Under the pieces are notes generated by a model. That model did no database searches, was not told where the DNA came from, and worked only from the letters and a program-made list of their open reading frames with translations. Below are positions 31,101-46,100 of a stretch of DNA of 64,000 nt, piece after piece. Positions within the stretch are counted from its first letter, which is position 1. Every line of letters starts with the position of its first letter. The position numbers and the translations under genes are program-made. The stretch covers positions 3,036,068 through 3,100,067 of the forward strand of contig VXAZ01005475.1 of NCBI GenBank assembly GCA_013399875.1, written 5' to 3'. This DNA is from Gymnorhina tibicen. Taxonomy: Eukaryota; Chordata; Aves; Passeriformes; Artamidae.

Positions 31101-34100
31101 ATTGTCACTGTGATTCTGCCCTTTATTGTGTGCTATTGTCTAGCAGCATGCAATATCAGTTAAAATATGGAGCCGTTACTAATGCTTCCTGAAATAAGGT
31201 ATTGCACAAATTTAGTCTACTTTATTTGAATTATTCAAAAATCTATAGAAATTTTCCTTAAAGAGAACGTGTCGTGCTCTGTACAAGAAACTAAAGTTTC
31301 TGAGACCTGTACTGAATAAAAATTATTGACTGGACTATGAACTGCTCTAGTTCTAGACGGACTAAAGATAATGAGATTTCAGAATATTTTCATTTTTGAG
31401 TCTGTACAGTTTTACATGCTTAAGGCAGACATTTTTCATAAAGAAATTCAGAGTGAAAACTTGTTTTTAGGGGGCTTCACTCTCAGCTCTCTGCACTCAC
31501 TGGGCAACTGTTTTTGCTGGTCCTTGTTTAAGACTGATGACTTCACCTGCCAGATTGGAATGTTTGAGTCAGATGGGGGAAGAGCAGTGATCTGGAGTTT
31601 ATTAATTTGTTTTATATCTCATTTATTAACTTCTTTCCCAATAGGTCTTATTATGGAAAATGGAACTTGTATCTCTTTGTCGAATTGTCCTTGTGTTTAT
31701 CATGGAACTGCTTTCCCTGTAGGCTCAAAAATTGAACAAGAATGTAGCAACTGGTATGTGAAAGCCTGTGTGTTTCATCTCTCTGTAACTACTGTCCATA
31801 TTTAGTTTAACATCGTAGTCACACTTACATTTTAAATAATAGTTACTGTCTATGTTTTACAATCTGAGGCCTGTGTATCACTAAAATATACAGGCTATTC
31901 TGCGTGAATTCAAGGCATATTAATTAACTCAAAGCTACTTATTTTGCTAAAGATCAGAACACTGGTCCTGTGTTTTGTGATTTTTCTTTTTAGTATTTGT
32001 GTTGGTGGCATTTGGAACTGCACTGATCACGACTGTCCAGGTATTTGTATTTCATTACTCTTCTCACTTCATAACAAAAATGATAAACTTTTCTGAAGAC
32101 AACAGAACCATATATGATCCGAGGCTTTTGGCTTCTAATTTAGGAAGAAAGATTAGGCAGATGGATATTGACAGTAGCTGTGGGCCAGCTGGAATGAAGC
32201 TGTTTAATTGCCTGAGCATACTTATGCTGCCTTTTCCCACTGGCTTCCCTACCTCAGTGTGCTACATCCACGTATTGTTTTCTATCTCTTGTTTATGCTC
32301 AGTGTTATTTGCCACAGATGATGTATTTTCACTGCCTGTGATGTACCTAGGCCAGGTATAAGGATCTCCTCACTTCTAGGTACAACTTTAATGTAGGTAA
32401 TAAGAAAACCATCATTCTGATGCTGTGTGCTGGATTTTCTCTCTCGTAGTAGCAGTTCGTGTTTGAATAATGATCCTTGTCTTTAAAGATAGCATGTCTC
32501 TGTAATGAGTTACACAGAAGATCATGGAGCAGGCAGATAGTGAAACTCCCTTGATAGTTCTGTACTTCAGACAAGATTATATTATGAAGCTTGTGAAAGA
32601 GAGATTTTTTTACAAATTAAGGAGCCCTCTTTGAATGAGGTAATAAGGCTTAACAGTTTCTAAGCAAGGCTTGACAGTGTGGATCTGTAATGTAAAACAA
32701 TTGACATTGAGAACCACTCTCTATGTCCTGTGTGTGTTGTGTGCACACGTGGAGGGTTAGTTACGACTACTTTGGTCTGGTCCTAGGGACTGAGTTGCTG
32801 TTAGCAGTGGGAGCAAGTTAGATGTGCTCCCACAGAGCATCTCCTGCAGCCAAAATGAATCTAGTTCATGTGCTCTGATGCTACCCCATGGTGTGAATTA
32901 AAGTGCAGTAAGTGGAGATGAGCTGGAGACTTGCTTCAGCAGTGCATTCTTGATTTGAACTGGGAAAAAACCCCAAAAAGGTGTGCCCTGATGACAGACA
33001 CTGACGACTGCATCCTCTTCATACCAGTGGTAACAAGCAGTGCCATAACACCTAGAAAGATGGAGAAAGGGACTCGTCCTCTTTCACGCTGAGTCATGGA
33101 AAAAAAATGATAAGAAGATTCTAGGATACTTCTGAATTGTAGTAAAGAGAAAAGTCTGTTTGTGTTTTAGTCAAAGGCATCTCATCTGGTTAGAACCAAA
33201 AGATGCTGCACATGGATGTGTTCTTTATGAGATGGTATCTGTTGGACACAGGTGTCTCTGGCATAATTTGTTTCCAAGTGCCGTTATAGCTAGGTAGATT
33301 AAAGTTAGCCTGGGTTATATTCTTCGAAATCAGTAGAAAGCTTCTTTTTTTTTCTCTCTTACATAATTTGCAGAATAATGATACATTCTTGTGGAAGTGA
33401 ACATTCTGTATCCTTTTTCTCTCAAGCTGAGTGCTCCATCACAGGCAGCTCTCATTTCACGACATTTGATGGACGTCATTTTACCTTTCTTGGGATTTGC
33501 CAGTACATTTTGGTAAAAGGCACTGGAAAAAGCAAATTCACAATCACTTTACAAAAAGCACCTTGTGGACAGGTAAGCCACATTTTTTTTTGAAATGTTG
33601 AAACAAACGAGTCCATCCATATTTCAGGCAATCTTCTATGAGTTCTACTGTAAACTACTTGGTTGTGTTAACTAGAAAATATAAACTGAAACCATCTTAC
33701 AGATTTTTTTTGTAATTGTTTGTGTTGCTGTATGTTGTATTGCCCTTTGTAAAAGCTGTTACAATTTCAGTGGGCTCAAGTCTAAAGAGTTACTCATTTA
33801 CGCATATTAAAGTTGTATAAACACCTTTAGTTATGGTACCAACAGATGTCAGGCTTTGGAAAAGCTGCTGTTGGCATCACTGTAGGTTTAATACATCACT
33901 ATTTAGGCAAGACCATTTTTTTATGTAGCTTTAGATTTTTATGTGATATGTTATAACATTTAATTTGTTGGAACAATGCCTTTTAGAAAACTATCTATGA
34001 GACTAGTCACCACACGTACTTGTTTGAAAATATTTTGGCAGACATTCAACAACAGGCTTTAGGAATAAAGGTGCTTATAAAGAGTACTTACCTGTGAGAG

Positions 34101-37100
34101 TGGATTTAATGATGCTGTTATGCTTTCAGGAGAAGGGGCTTTGAGACTGTGACTCACAGCTGCCCATGTGCTGAGGACAGGGATGTCTGAACTTCTCAGC
34201 AGGGAGCAATGACCTACTATGGGACTGTCTCTCATGTCCTCCCTTCAAAAGCTTGATTATGAGCTGGTGCCTCTCTGCCTTTTTTGTAAACACCTCCTTC
34301 TCCTGCATAGGTGTTGAGACAGCTGTTTCTGCATTTCAGGTGGCCTCAAGTATGAAATGGTTGGTTAGGTAGCCATGGAAAAACAAGAATGCCACTGGTA
34401 ATAACCCTTTGTACAATTCTAGGCACCTTGAAAAGTTTCTGGATGAAAACAGAGGCGTCCCTAGGCAGCATAAGACTCTTGGTTTCAGCTAATTCTGTGT
34501 TGGCTTTTGTCCTGTATTTAAGTTCATAAGTTCTGCCTGGATTGCACACTAAAATGATGTGTGTGACATAGTTTATAGGTCACCATTTTACAACAGTCAG
34601 ATATTTATAAATTATTGTAATATAATACTGGAGAATTCATATCCTTTTTGTCTGTAATCAGAGATCATCACAGCATTTCAAGGTGAGAAACACCTTCATG
34701 TGTGCCAAAGTTTCTTTTTCCTGCATTGCTGCGTTTGTGCTCTGGTTGCAGCAGCTTGATTTAGACAGGATCAGACTCTTGCTCTACCACTGGTTAACCC
34801 ACCAATGAGCAGTACCCAGGATGGCCATGCAAATTTCGAATTTTGAGCCCAGTATCAGTACCTGGGGACATCTGTCCACTTGCTATAAGACTGCCATAAT
34901 AGCTAAAGTGCATTCTTCTAACATATGGAGATTATGCATAAGCAATACTATATTATATTATATTGTACATACAATTTCGAGTGCTTTGTTAAATGCTTTG
35001 AGCGATAGTTTACAGCTGATTTACCTGATGACAATTCTGATATTTCCCTTCAATATGCTTTTTCCCCGCCCCTGTTTGTTTGGTTCTGTTTTCCATGGTA
35101 GTATTAATGTCATTTCCTGTTTCTAATGGTGAAACTTCTTTCTACTTAGAACTTTGACCACGCCTGCATTGAGTCTGTAACACTAGTTCTTGAAGATGAT
35201 GTGAGGAAACAAGTAACTCTCACAAGATATGGTCAAGTCCAAACTGTCCCTAACCAAGTTTTTAACCTCAATGGTAAGAAGTGCATGGGGAAGAATTTTA
35301 CCAGTGTTCACATTCTGTCTCTTATATGCTCCAAAACTTTTCAGTAATATCTGTCTATGAAAAGGGAATTTCTTTAAACATAATTTATAAAAGTGTACAA
35401 TTACTTACTTCTTAGAACTTTACTAATAGTTATAGAATTTTACTTTTATCGTCTGTGAAACGGTTCTTCATTATGCCTTCATTTCTTTGCATTTCTTATC
35501 TTACAGAGTACCTAGAAATTTCATTCATTTTGTTTGTGTTTAGGGAGAAGGAGGTAAGAAAAAGAAAGGAGGTGAAGAGACCTTGGTCCTAAGGTCTAGC
35601 TTATTTAAAGATTTTTAGACTAAATAGAATGGAATAGAATCCCATGTGCTCCATGGGATCTATATTGATTTCACTGCTGACTTATGTTGTGATTTCAGTC
35701 AGGTTACTTCATGTTTTTGGAAAGGATGGTAAAATAAACCAGCCTTAAAAGCATGTTATAAAATTAAGCATTGAAGGTAGAAATTATATTGCTAAATTTT
35801 GAAAACTTATTGTGACCAATTACTGGATTTTTAGTCTCTTTCTGAAAGAGTAAAATGAGAGTAAAGTTCTTACACAGCCTTCAGCAAAACAGAGTTTAGG
35901 GAATCCTGTGCTGGTGGTTACAGCTATGTCTTTACTTCATTGAATTTTTCCAGTCACAGTTCTGCTTTTGGCATCAACAGCTTTCTATGTTGATGAGCTT
36001 CATAGCTCAGTTATGCTCTATGTTGACAGTTCTGCTTCATAATTTGATTGGTAACTTCATTTTATTTCTTTTGAATCAGTCCCTATTCACTTTCCTGTCT
36101 CTTTCCACAGTCTGTTACAAATATGTTTTGGTGTCACATTCTTGATAATTGTGTGTATCTAGTAAGTCTGATCACCTAAGGACCTCTTTAAGGATTTTAT
36201 CTTCCTCTCTCGGTTTATGCACCTGAGTCTGTGAGTGTGCATGCATAGAGACTGCTTGTGAAGGTAAATCTACTTTAAGCCTACAGCTGCACGTAGGTCA
36301 ACAATATGTAGCAAATGAATGCTGTGACTGTGAAATCTCCATTTCCTCACATAATGGATTTGCTGGGAAGGAAAGCTGGGAATTTGATAGGGGCTCTGTT
36401 CACATACAGTCCAAGGAAGGAGCTATACTGACGTCATGTCAATAGTGGTAAGAGAGAACCTTCTATCTAAAGATTCAATACACTTTACAGACATCTGTTA
36501 ATTAGTCTTATAATATTGCTGTAATCTGAGAAACAAGGGGTTTTTTTGTCTTGTCTTCTCATTGCCAGAGGCCTGCAGTTGCATTGTTTTCTTCTAAAAT
36601 AAAGAAATCAAAGAGAGATGCAAGCATGATTTCTAGGTAACTCACAGGTACAGAAAGGTGTGAGATTTTTTTACTGTCAGCAATAGCTGGAATTCCTGAT
36701 TTGTGTTGTTACTGGAAATAAGCTCAGATGGAGAATGGGTGAGGATATTTGGCTGATGGTGGGGTTGTGCATACTTTCTCATTTTATTTCTGAGTTTTCA
36801 AAATCTTTTTTGTTTAATAGGTAAACCAGTGCAACCTGGAAGTTGGGTTTCAGTGACTTTGTTTTTCTTCTTCTTTTGCTGTGTTCAGGGGCTATTGAAA
36901 TTCAGAATATATCTTCTTTCTTTGTTCAACTGAAAACTAGTTTTGGTTTGAAGATACTGTTTGCTAAAGATGGAGAGAGGATCTATGTTCAAGTTGATGT
37001 CAGATGGAAGAGAAGAACATTAGGACTATGTGGAACGTACAATGGAAATTTAAGAGATGATTTTCTGTAAGTTGCATGTTGTACATTTATATCGTGTTTA

Positions 37101-40100
37101 ATAACAACTGAAAAGTTTTGTTGAACATAATCATCTGACTATTTAATTTTGTTAACATGATCAAACTTTATTAAACTAACCAATATAAACTGTCTTAATT
37201 AAAATGGTAGTCATTTTTAAAAATACGAAAATCACAAATTTAGGCATTCTAAGATGTTTTGCTAAGTAATTATAGAAAGCTACCACATTATTTGGAGAAG
37301 TTACTGGATGGTAATATTACTTGAATGCACTTTTTCCTTTCTTGTTTCTCCCGTATCTTCAGAGCAAATATAAGAGCATGGAGAAAAAGAGTGGGTGATA
37401 ATACTTGCATCATCCTCACATGGTTGACAGTACTGCTTGATTTTCCTCCCCACATCAAGTTTTAATGTAACAAAATGTAATTCTGAACCACAAGAATATT
37501 TTAACTAGAAGGGCACACTTTCCTTACTTTTTAACCTTACTTCCTCCAAAGTTCCTCAAGCTATAATGTCACAAAACTTGTCTGGCAATAATAAATGCTT
37601 CTGAAATACTCGGTGCAAGCCAGCATCAAAATGCAAACTGCCCTGCTCTAGAACTCCAAAATTGGCTAGCAGGTCAAATTTCGACATTTCACTCCATTTA
37701 TGTACTGGGATAAAGGCCAAACCTCCTCTCATTAATGCCTCCTCCAACTGACTCCAGAGTACTTGAATTAAGCATAAGGAAGGCAGACTTTGAGTGTAGG
37801 AACATTTTCACATGAATAAAATATTGAAGAAAAAGTTTCTTCTTCTGTTTCTTCTTCTTCTGTACGTCACAGATGGAGATTCTTTTGGCATATTGACTGT
37901 TCAATGTGACTATGCATCTAAGCCTTTTTAATGAGCTTGCATCTGCACCCATGTAGTCCCTAAGGTCAGCAGGATGCTTGCAGTGCTGATCTTTTCCTTT
38001 TCAGATCTCCAGCAGGGATGATAGAAGGGACCCCACAACTTCATGCCAATGCATGGAAGGTTTCCTCAGTTTGCTCCACGCCTATCAATATTCCTGTGGT
38101 TGATCCCTGCAACGTTAATCAGCAAAATGGTATGTTTTCACATGGGAGTCTGGAAATAGCTGTATCTTATTAGTATGGGATAGCTTTTGTTTTCTCTGAG
38201 GAGAAGTTTCACATACATATATTTCAGCTCCAGGTTTAGATGTGCACTTTCTTTTCATTTAATTTTTTTTTTTGGCAAAGACAGTTCTTTCCCTATGTTT
38301 AACATGTAAAATGAAGTAAGTACTTGATAAATAAAAGTTAGTTGGTCATTTAGTGCTGGGTGTACTGGCTATGAGTACTAAATTCTGCTGTCTACTATAC
38401 ATGCAGAGTGTTAGCTGTCTATGGTCCTGCAAATTATGCCAGTTGAGAGGAAAGATGTGATGCATGTTTGTAGATCGATAAAGAAAGAACAGGAGACAGT
38501 GTTCAGGTCAAAAGTCCTGTCTCTGGCTTTTTGATGTTTGTTGCATTAAAAGTTTCTTTATCCTCCATCTATGTTCTCGGACAAAAACTGATGCAGACAA
38601 TACGAGAGCCTTGGATTTGTTCAAATTCCTGAGTAAAGATTTCGTTTTGGCTGGTTGGCATGCCTATGGCTTGCGTTGAACTTTCACTGTCTCCTTTTCG
38701 CACTGCTGTTCTTTTCAATTAATGAAGACAATGGGTGGACTGTAGTTGCCAATTCTGACAGAATGTAGTCTAATATTTTTAGGGTTTCAGACATCAGATC
38801 TCACTAAGGATGTGGGATTTATCCATATTTAGAGCCTGTTGAAGCAAGCCTAGAATAACAATAAACCTCTAACAGTGTGGGGCATTCTAAGAGTTTTTGT
38901 GCCTTCCTCATGGTCTGTCTTCTAAAGCAGTATCTCTCAGCCAGATCAGCTCAGAGCATTCATGCCTCACCCTCAGTTCTGTGCTATCTCAGTGAAGGGG
39001 AAGTTTGACATAAATGTAAGCTGCTTAGAGCAGGAGGGTGGAGTGCATGACTTTCTGAGGGTCCTTTCCAGCCTGATTTCCTCATGATCCTCTAATAATC
39101 ACTGTGAAAAAACCGTGGAGAGTGAAGTGGTCCACACCATGCTACAAGCACAGACATCTTTTCCAGGTCTGAGATTATACTGATCTGACGAAACTAAAAA
39201 AAATAAATGATTGTTTGTTAGGTTAATTATTTTGTCAGGTTAATTTCCAACCAAGTCAAGTTCAGTCCTTGAATCTTGTTTACTGAGAGACTCCAAAAAA
39301 TGTGAAACTCTTCTGTAAATGTGCGTACACGGAAATGAACGTGGAGGTTGAAGGGCAGGGGCATCCTTTTAGCAGCAAAAGTGGCTTAAATAATATCCAC
39401 ATTACAGTGTTCCTTAGCTATGTCACCACTTGTGGTGGTAGTCTGCTTCAGTGGCCCGAGGGCCGGAGGAGGATTTGTTGCTGCTAGAAAGTGTATGGCC
39501 AACATGGGATTTGCATGCCCTCAAGCTCTGCTTTGTAATACTTCCTGAGACCACATGCCAAAAAGTACATGGCCATTGTTGATGTTAAAGCTAAATGAAA
39601 GTCAAGTAGGAAAACCATATTCCAAGCTTTGGCGACTCTTTTAACTACTCCTTTGAAATATATTATTTTGGCATTTAAATTTCCTGTGCTACTAGAGGAA
39701 GGCATAACTTTTTTAGCATAGTTATTTTTATCTTAAGTGGAGTTTATTGTTGTGGGAGTTGCTTGCAATATCTATTTTAAACTACAGACTTTTACAGAAA
39801 GACATTGAATGCAAGGTTTTATTGCTCAGCTGGCTATGTTTGGTTTTAATATTCCATGCTATTCATTTGACTAACTGTTAAAATGGATCTGGCTAAAAAA
39901 ATGTCACCTTCTCTTAGCTGGGTATGCATCTCACTGTGATATCGTCAACCAAGACATTTTTGCTCCCTGCCATGCCTACATCAGTCCAGGGTTATACTAC
40001 CAGCTCTGCCGCTTTGACGCGTGCAAATGTGGAAGCAGTTGCTTGTGCAACGCTTTGGCACACTATGCTTATGTCTGCGGCAAGCACGGCGTCATTGTTG

Positions 40101-43100
40101 ACTTCAGATCTCATGTTTCTTACTGTGGTGAGTAACATTTCCATAATGGAATATCTTTTAGAAATGTGTAAAAGCCTACAAATTTCATTTGCTCCACAAA
40201 ATACAGGGTTTGGCTTTTTCCTGGAAACTAGTATTGCGCCAATGATGTACTGGGGAGAATGATAATAACCTTTACATTAGGCATCTGAGTTGGGGCCCCT
40301 GAGCTGCCTCACAGGGAGTCTCTGCCCTTTCTGTTGGTCACAGAGAGAAATGGAATTCCTTCTTTGAACCCCTAAGTCTTATGATAAAGTAGTCAGGGAG
40401 TGGCAGGAGTGGAGACATTCCATAAGGAGCTTTGCTGGCAGGGGCTCTCTAGGGTGGGGAGAACATGGCTGACAGTGATTTGACAAGTAGGATACCATAA
40501 TGATTTAAAACAAGGCGTTTCACAGAATCTTAAAGTATCCGGAGTTGGAAGAGACTCAGCAAGGGTTATCCAAGTCCAACTCCTGTATTTCTGTTTCTAA
40601 GACGTATAGTGATGCCTCAGCCTTAGCTGGACCATTCTTTCTCTCTTGGAAGCCTGAATTATTAGATAGATGCCCAGTTTAACATACAGAAAGAATAGAT
40701 AGCTACTGTTTACAAAACAGACAATTCCAGTCAAAGAATTATTTTAACACAAACCACCTGAACCTAAACATTTCTAACTTAAGAAATTGGTAAACCAGCA
40801 TATTTTTCTCATGCTTTTCAACTAAACCCAGTGCAACAAGAGACACTTTGCTTTGCTTTTTTTGAACATCCATGATACACCGCTTTGTTTTCTATTTTTC
40901 ACATTTTAATACTGTGCCGTTTTCCCTTCTTTCTCCCTCTCTTTCCTCCAGCTGTGATGTGTCATAGTGGTATGCTTTATCATCAGTGCTCTTCTTTTTG
41001 TAAACATTCCTGTGCTTCACTTTCTATGGCAAATATCTGTGCTGACGACTGTGCAGAAGGATGTAATTGTCCTGATGGGAAGTATTTTGAAGAGTCGGTC
41101 AACTTTTGTGTATCAATGTAAGTAATAAAAAATAGAATATATGTATGGGCACATTTTCCTCTTTCCAGCAAGATTTAAAGTAGCTTTTCTGCTACTTCCC
41201 TCTAGACTGCCTAGAAAAGATAACAAACAATACGTGAAGATTTCATATTCTTTCTTACTAATCAATAGTGGGGCCTCATCTGTTACTGTGTGTACATACA
41301 TCTACTGCACTTCGGAGCAGATACATCAAACTGCTTTAGAGAAGGGTAACGAAATTTTTTAATTCATGGAATAGCATTTTCGTGTGAAAACCTTGTTAGT
41401 AACATTTTAAAAAAATGAAAAGGAATCTATAAAGGAGCAATCTATAAAGTAAGGGATAGTATGGAAAGAGTGGCTAGAAGTGTCTTTTTTCTGTCTCACG
41501 ATGCAAACCTCTTCAGTTTAATGGGAGGAAATGTTCAAGGAGAGGAAATAGTTTTTGTACATTGTGTACCAAAATTTTACATCTTACCACCATGGGTAGT
41601 TACAGAGTTATTTCTGTTCATTGCAAAATATATTTTGGAAAGATCAGTAAAGTTCATACTGTAGGGATAAAGACTGTTTCAAATTATTCAAGAGTGTGAA
41701 CTAGCTTCTTCGCATATTTTTGCATGGTTTCTAGGTAATTCTGTTGCTACTTCTAACCCATCTGGCTCTTATCACAGACAGAGTTAATGCTATGATAATT
41801 GCTCTATGTCATGATTTTAACAATACTTTGAACAGGAACTGCATGTTGCCATTCTACTCCCGTAACTGAGAAGTCCTTGCTATTAGAATAATGCACAGAA
41901 ACAGCAAATTAAAAGTAGAGAGACTGAGGAAAATCCTGGCTTTGTTGAAGATAAGAGTTTTACCACTGACTTCAATGTAGTCTGACCGTCATCTTTAAGT
42001 TTTTGTCTTTCAAAAATATTGTGCATATAAGGACTGAGTTAATGAATTAAGTTAATGTTATGATAAGAATTGCTTATCATAATATCTTGATAAATAGATG
42101 TCCCTTAAATCCCATTTCATCTTGCTTTTGTATCTAAATGCATGAATACTCTTTTAACAGATCTGGCTGTCATTGTCACTACAAAGGCAAAGCCCTCCAG
42201 CCTGGAGAAATCCTTCCTACACCAACAGGCTCCTGGTAGGTTTGAGTGACAAGAGTTTTATCTTTCTTATATCACACTGTGGATGCTACTTTAAGTGGTT
42301 TCAGAATTGTTTTCATGTAGATTGAAAGTTTATTGTATCAAGATTTTTTTTTTTTTGCACGCTTAGTAAAAGGGAGCCTAGTATAAATTGGATTATGTAC
42401 CTGATTATTTTAACAAAGTACCTGGAAAATTCTGTAAGCCACGATGGATCAGGTTTGTGCTATACTGCCTGCATCCTAAATCACCTGGCCGTCCATTCTC
42501 ACAGGGACTGACACACTCAGCTTTTTTTTATTTTGGTGGAAGTTAGGAAATTGTATAGTACATAAACTATGAATTTTGGCCCTCACTACAGATCAGCAGT
42601 TAGAAAATACCAACAAAATATTGAACAGCACTCAAGCTTTTGGATTTTAATCCTCTTTCTCTTTCTGATTTCTGTTGTTTCAATTAGGTTGAATTGTATT
42701 ATCTTTTTAACATGGCGACTACAAAACATTTTTCCCTTGAATAAACATGGGTTTCCTTTTCTTTTCTAGTCAGTGTTTGAATGGAACAGTGAAATGTATT
42801 GAAGCCACTACAGAAAACATAGGTAATTTACAGTCTTGTCCCATATAAAAGTTGCACAAATAGAGAATTTGCTATTGAAGAGTAATTTGGTTTTCTCTTC
42901 ATATTTCTCTTCATTTAAATTATGAGATACTTTACATCACAACATAATTAAAATAGGAGGTTAGGACCACAAATAGTCTTGGGGTTTTTTTCCCCTTTTT
43001 CATTTTCTGTAGCACAAATTGTACTACTTAGTCACTTGGGAAATTATAAGAAATAAATAATTGCATGTGACATCTAGGTCAGTGTGTTCTCATGGGAATA

Positions 43101-46100
43101 CCCATAATTAGCCTCACTATCCATGTTCAGGAAGCCTTAAAATCTTGATTTCTAGAAAGTAAATTTTTAATGCATTTCTAATGGATTTAGAACTACCTTG
43201 AAAATTATGCCACTTCTAAGGATGTTTTCTGCCTAAGGCATAATGCCTCCATCTTTAAGAACAGACTGTGTGTCAGATCCAGGATGCATACATCCAGATG
43301 CTTAATATTATTGTTTTTTAACATTAGAACATATATTAATTTTATATCTCTATAATATAGATTATGTTATAGACTGTTATTCAGATTGCATTCTTATATG
43401 AACTGTAATGTAACCTCACTTTGTATCCAAATAAATAGATTGTGAACAATAACCGATAGAAAACCTTCAGTGTAAAAGAACAGTTGATCTTATCTAACCT
43501 GCATTTTGCATTTGAAGTTCACATATGCCCTGAAGGAAAAATCTACTATGACTGCAGATCTCCTGTGCCTGGGTTGCCAGCAGCGGGTGTGAATTGCGGC
43601 ATCTCTTGTGCGAACCTTGCCATGAACTTCTCCTGTGTCCCCTCACCACCCTGTGCAAGTGGCTGCATTTGCCCCCCTGGGTAAGCTTTGGTGGAACAAC
43701 CTGGAGCACAAGCCAAATACATATTTTCCACAGTTCAACTCTGCATATTTTTTTTTCTTTTTAAATTCCAGTGGTATCACACCTCTAATTTTGAAACTAT
43801 TGTTCTATAAATTGTCACAGACACACAGTAATAGCTAAAAGGTCATCAGATATCCAGCTTTCTCCCAGTCCAGCTGGCTGCTATTTGGGACTGTCTGGAC
43901 AGCAGATGACTTCCACCACTTGCACAGTGTAGTTTTTTTGAACGTAAAAGCAAACATGACAAAAAATTGTGATTTAAAACATTTGTGCTCCTGCTAATTG
44001 CTGCCCAAGTCATTTCCTCACCTAAATTTCTACTCAGGCTTACAATGTTGATGCCCAGCCTGGGGCAGGGAGAGCAGGTTTCTGCCCTATTTCCCCTCAT
44101 TCTTCTTTTTTTTGTTTTCTCAGCTTGTATGTTTGGATTTGGTGCCCAGAAACAGTCTGCTGAGCTTGGCAGGGGTCAAATCCAAGCATAAAATTTAAAA
44201 ACTTCTGTTGTAGTTGGTGTCAGGAGCAACCACCACTCCCTCCATTTGTTTCCGTTCCCTCCCCTGACACTTTCTGTGTGCACTTGCAGATTGAGAAGTC
44301 AAATATGCTGTGCAAATTGCTGCTCATCTCAGGTGGAGTGCTCCCTTTTTTTTCTCAACTTTCCATTTTATTTCACTGTGTGTGTAGCCAGTGGTCTCCT
44401 GACAGTGTATCAGTTGTGCACGGATCAGAGTATAAACGAGACTGTCACCATTCCCCTTCCAGCACCTTGTGATGTTCATAGATGACTAAGCACTGGTGAA
44501 GGTACAGGTTTCATGCAAAGCTATTTAAGATTTCACTAGTTCTTGTCTGGTAATCTGTAGTCCTCTAAAACCTCAGCCTCAACTGAGAAGTTAGCTTTCA
44601 GGACCATTAGTGTTAGAGGAATAAAAAATTATTTTTAACACACAAAGTGCATGAATTTGTAGAAGCAATAAACTAGTAAATTTTTGCTGAAATGTCACCA
44701 TGATATTTGCATGAAATTAAACTAGCAGTATTGACATGAAAGTTCATTTGAAAATTTGAAGAAATTAAAATAAAAGTTAAAAAACAGAGCTAAAGTCTTG
44801 CTCTCACAATCATATAATTTCAAATTGAGTATTACTTGATTATTTTCTGAAATATAAATGATAACAGAAGTACAAACAAGCCAATTTCTAAGTTTCTGTC
44901 AAATAATAGAGTAAAACACATGAACTATTTTTATTATGTAAGAGAATAAACACTGTTTTTGCTATTAGGTTGAAAAGTAAGAGTGTAACATTTAGTACAG
45001 TTAGTAATGTCTTCGTTGCTAAATTATACTTAATTATGCCTTTCAGGCTGATGGTTCCAGAAAGTGAGTATGGTTTTAGCTAGGAAGGGCCCAGCTGTAT
45101 TATCTTAAAAATTAGTTTCAGAAGGTCCTTTTTTTTATGCAAGGAAACGTTAAGCATGTATCTCCTGCTGTTAAATCTAAGTGGACAAGTAATCAAAAAC
45201 TTGTTTTGAGACATTTTACTGTAATGTAGTTTTTTTAACTCTCTGAAGTTGCCATTCTTCTCTTTGGTTCTCCTTTGTCACCTTATTTCTACCACTACCC
45301 ATTGTTTGACTGAATGACCTAAGCTTTTGGGGTGGAATCCTGAATTCTCCTGGAGACTGGCATGTTATTCTAGCATCCTGGTATTTATGGTGAATATAAA
45401 GTAGAGCAGGTTTTGCATGGTACTGAAACCCTTTCCTTTTGAAACCCCTGAAAGGATGGGCTCTAGTATGCAAAAAATGGTCTTCCTAAAGTAAAAATTG
45501 TTTACATTTTCTGTTGTTAAAGCTCTTGCATAACAGCTTGTTGTTTTTTCAGTCAGTAGTTGAAGAAGTGACAAAAGAATTAGAAACACTGGAAGTCTCT
45601 GGTATACTTTAAAAATTGAATAATATAACAGCCCATGACAGTAAATGACACTAAATTCATCACCCAAAGATACATGGAAAATCACCCTTACACTGACCTG
45701 GAGATATAAAGCTAACTTGAGTTGCAGAAGCACAGACTAGGATGGAAAGGGACCTCATGGGGCTGAGTTAATCTCCCGCCTTTAGGCAGCACCAGCGATA
45801 CTGATGTTATTCTAGGGAGATATTTTGCTTCTATTGACAGAGATGAAATACCTTCCCAAGCCATCTGTTCTGGTGTTTTCCTATCCTTAAGAAGTTTTCT
45901 GAACATTTGACTCTTACTTAAGCTGATTGCTGTTTAATGAACTAGTAATGGGGTGAAGAAAACTCTAAGCTGTGTATTCCTTTCAACTTCCAGTGAAACA
46001 ATCTCAAGATTGTATTTTGAGTCGTGTCATGACAACTCCAGGACCTGCTCTCCTAAAGAACAGCACTGGGAGTGTCAGTAACATTTTTGTTAAAGAAGTT

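Noticed and set aside
31371..31805. 144-codon plus-strand open frame
   Set aside because: It is OTOGL exon 13 plus read-through into flanking intron; only 31645-31753 is coding.
36822..36855. Extra small exon before OTOGL exon 17
   Set aside because: No donor in place and exon 16 already joins exon 17 in frame.
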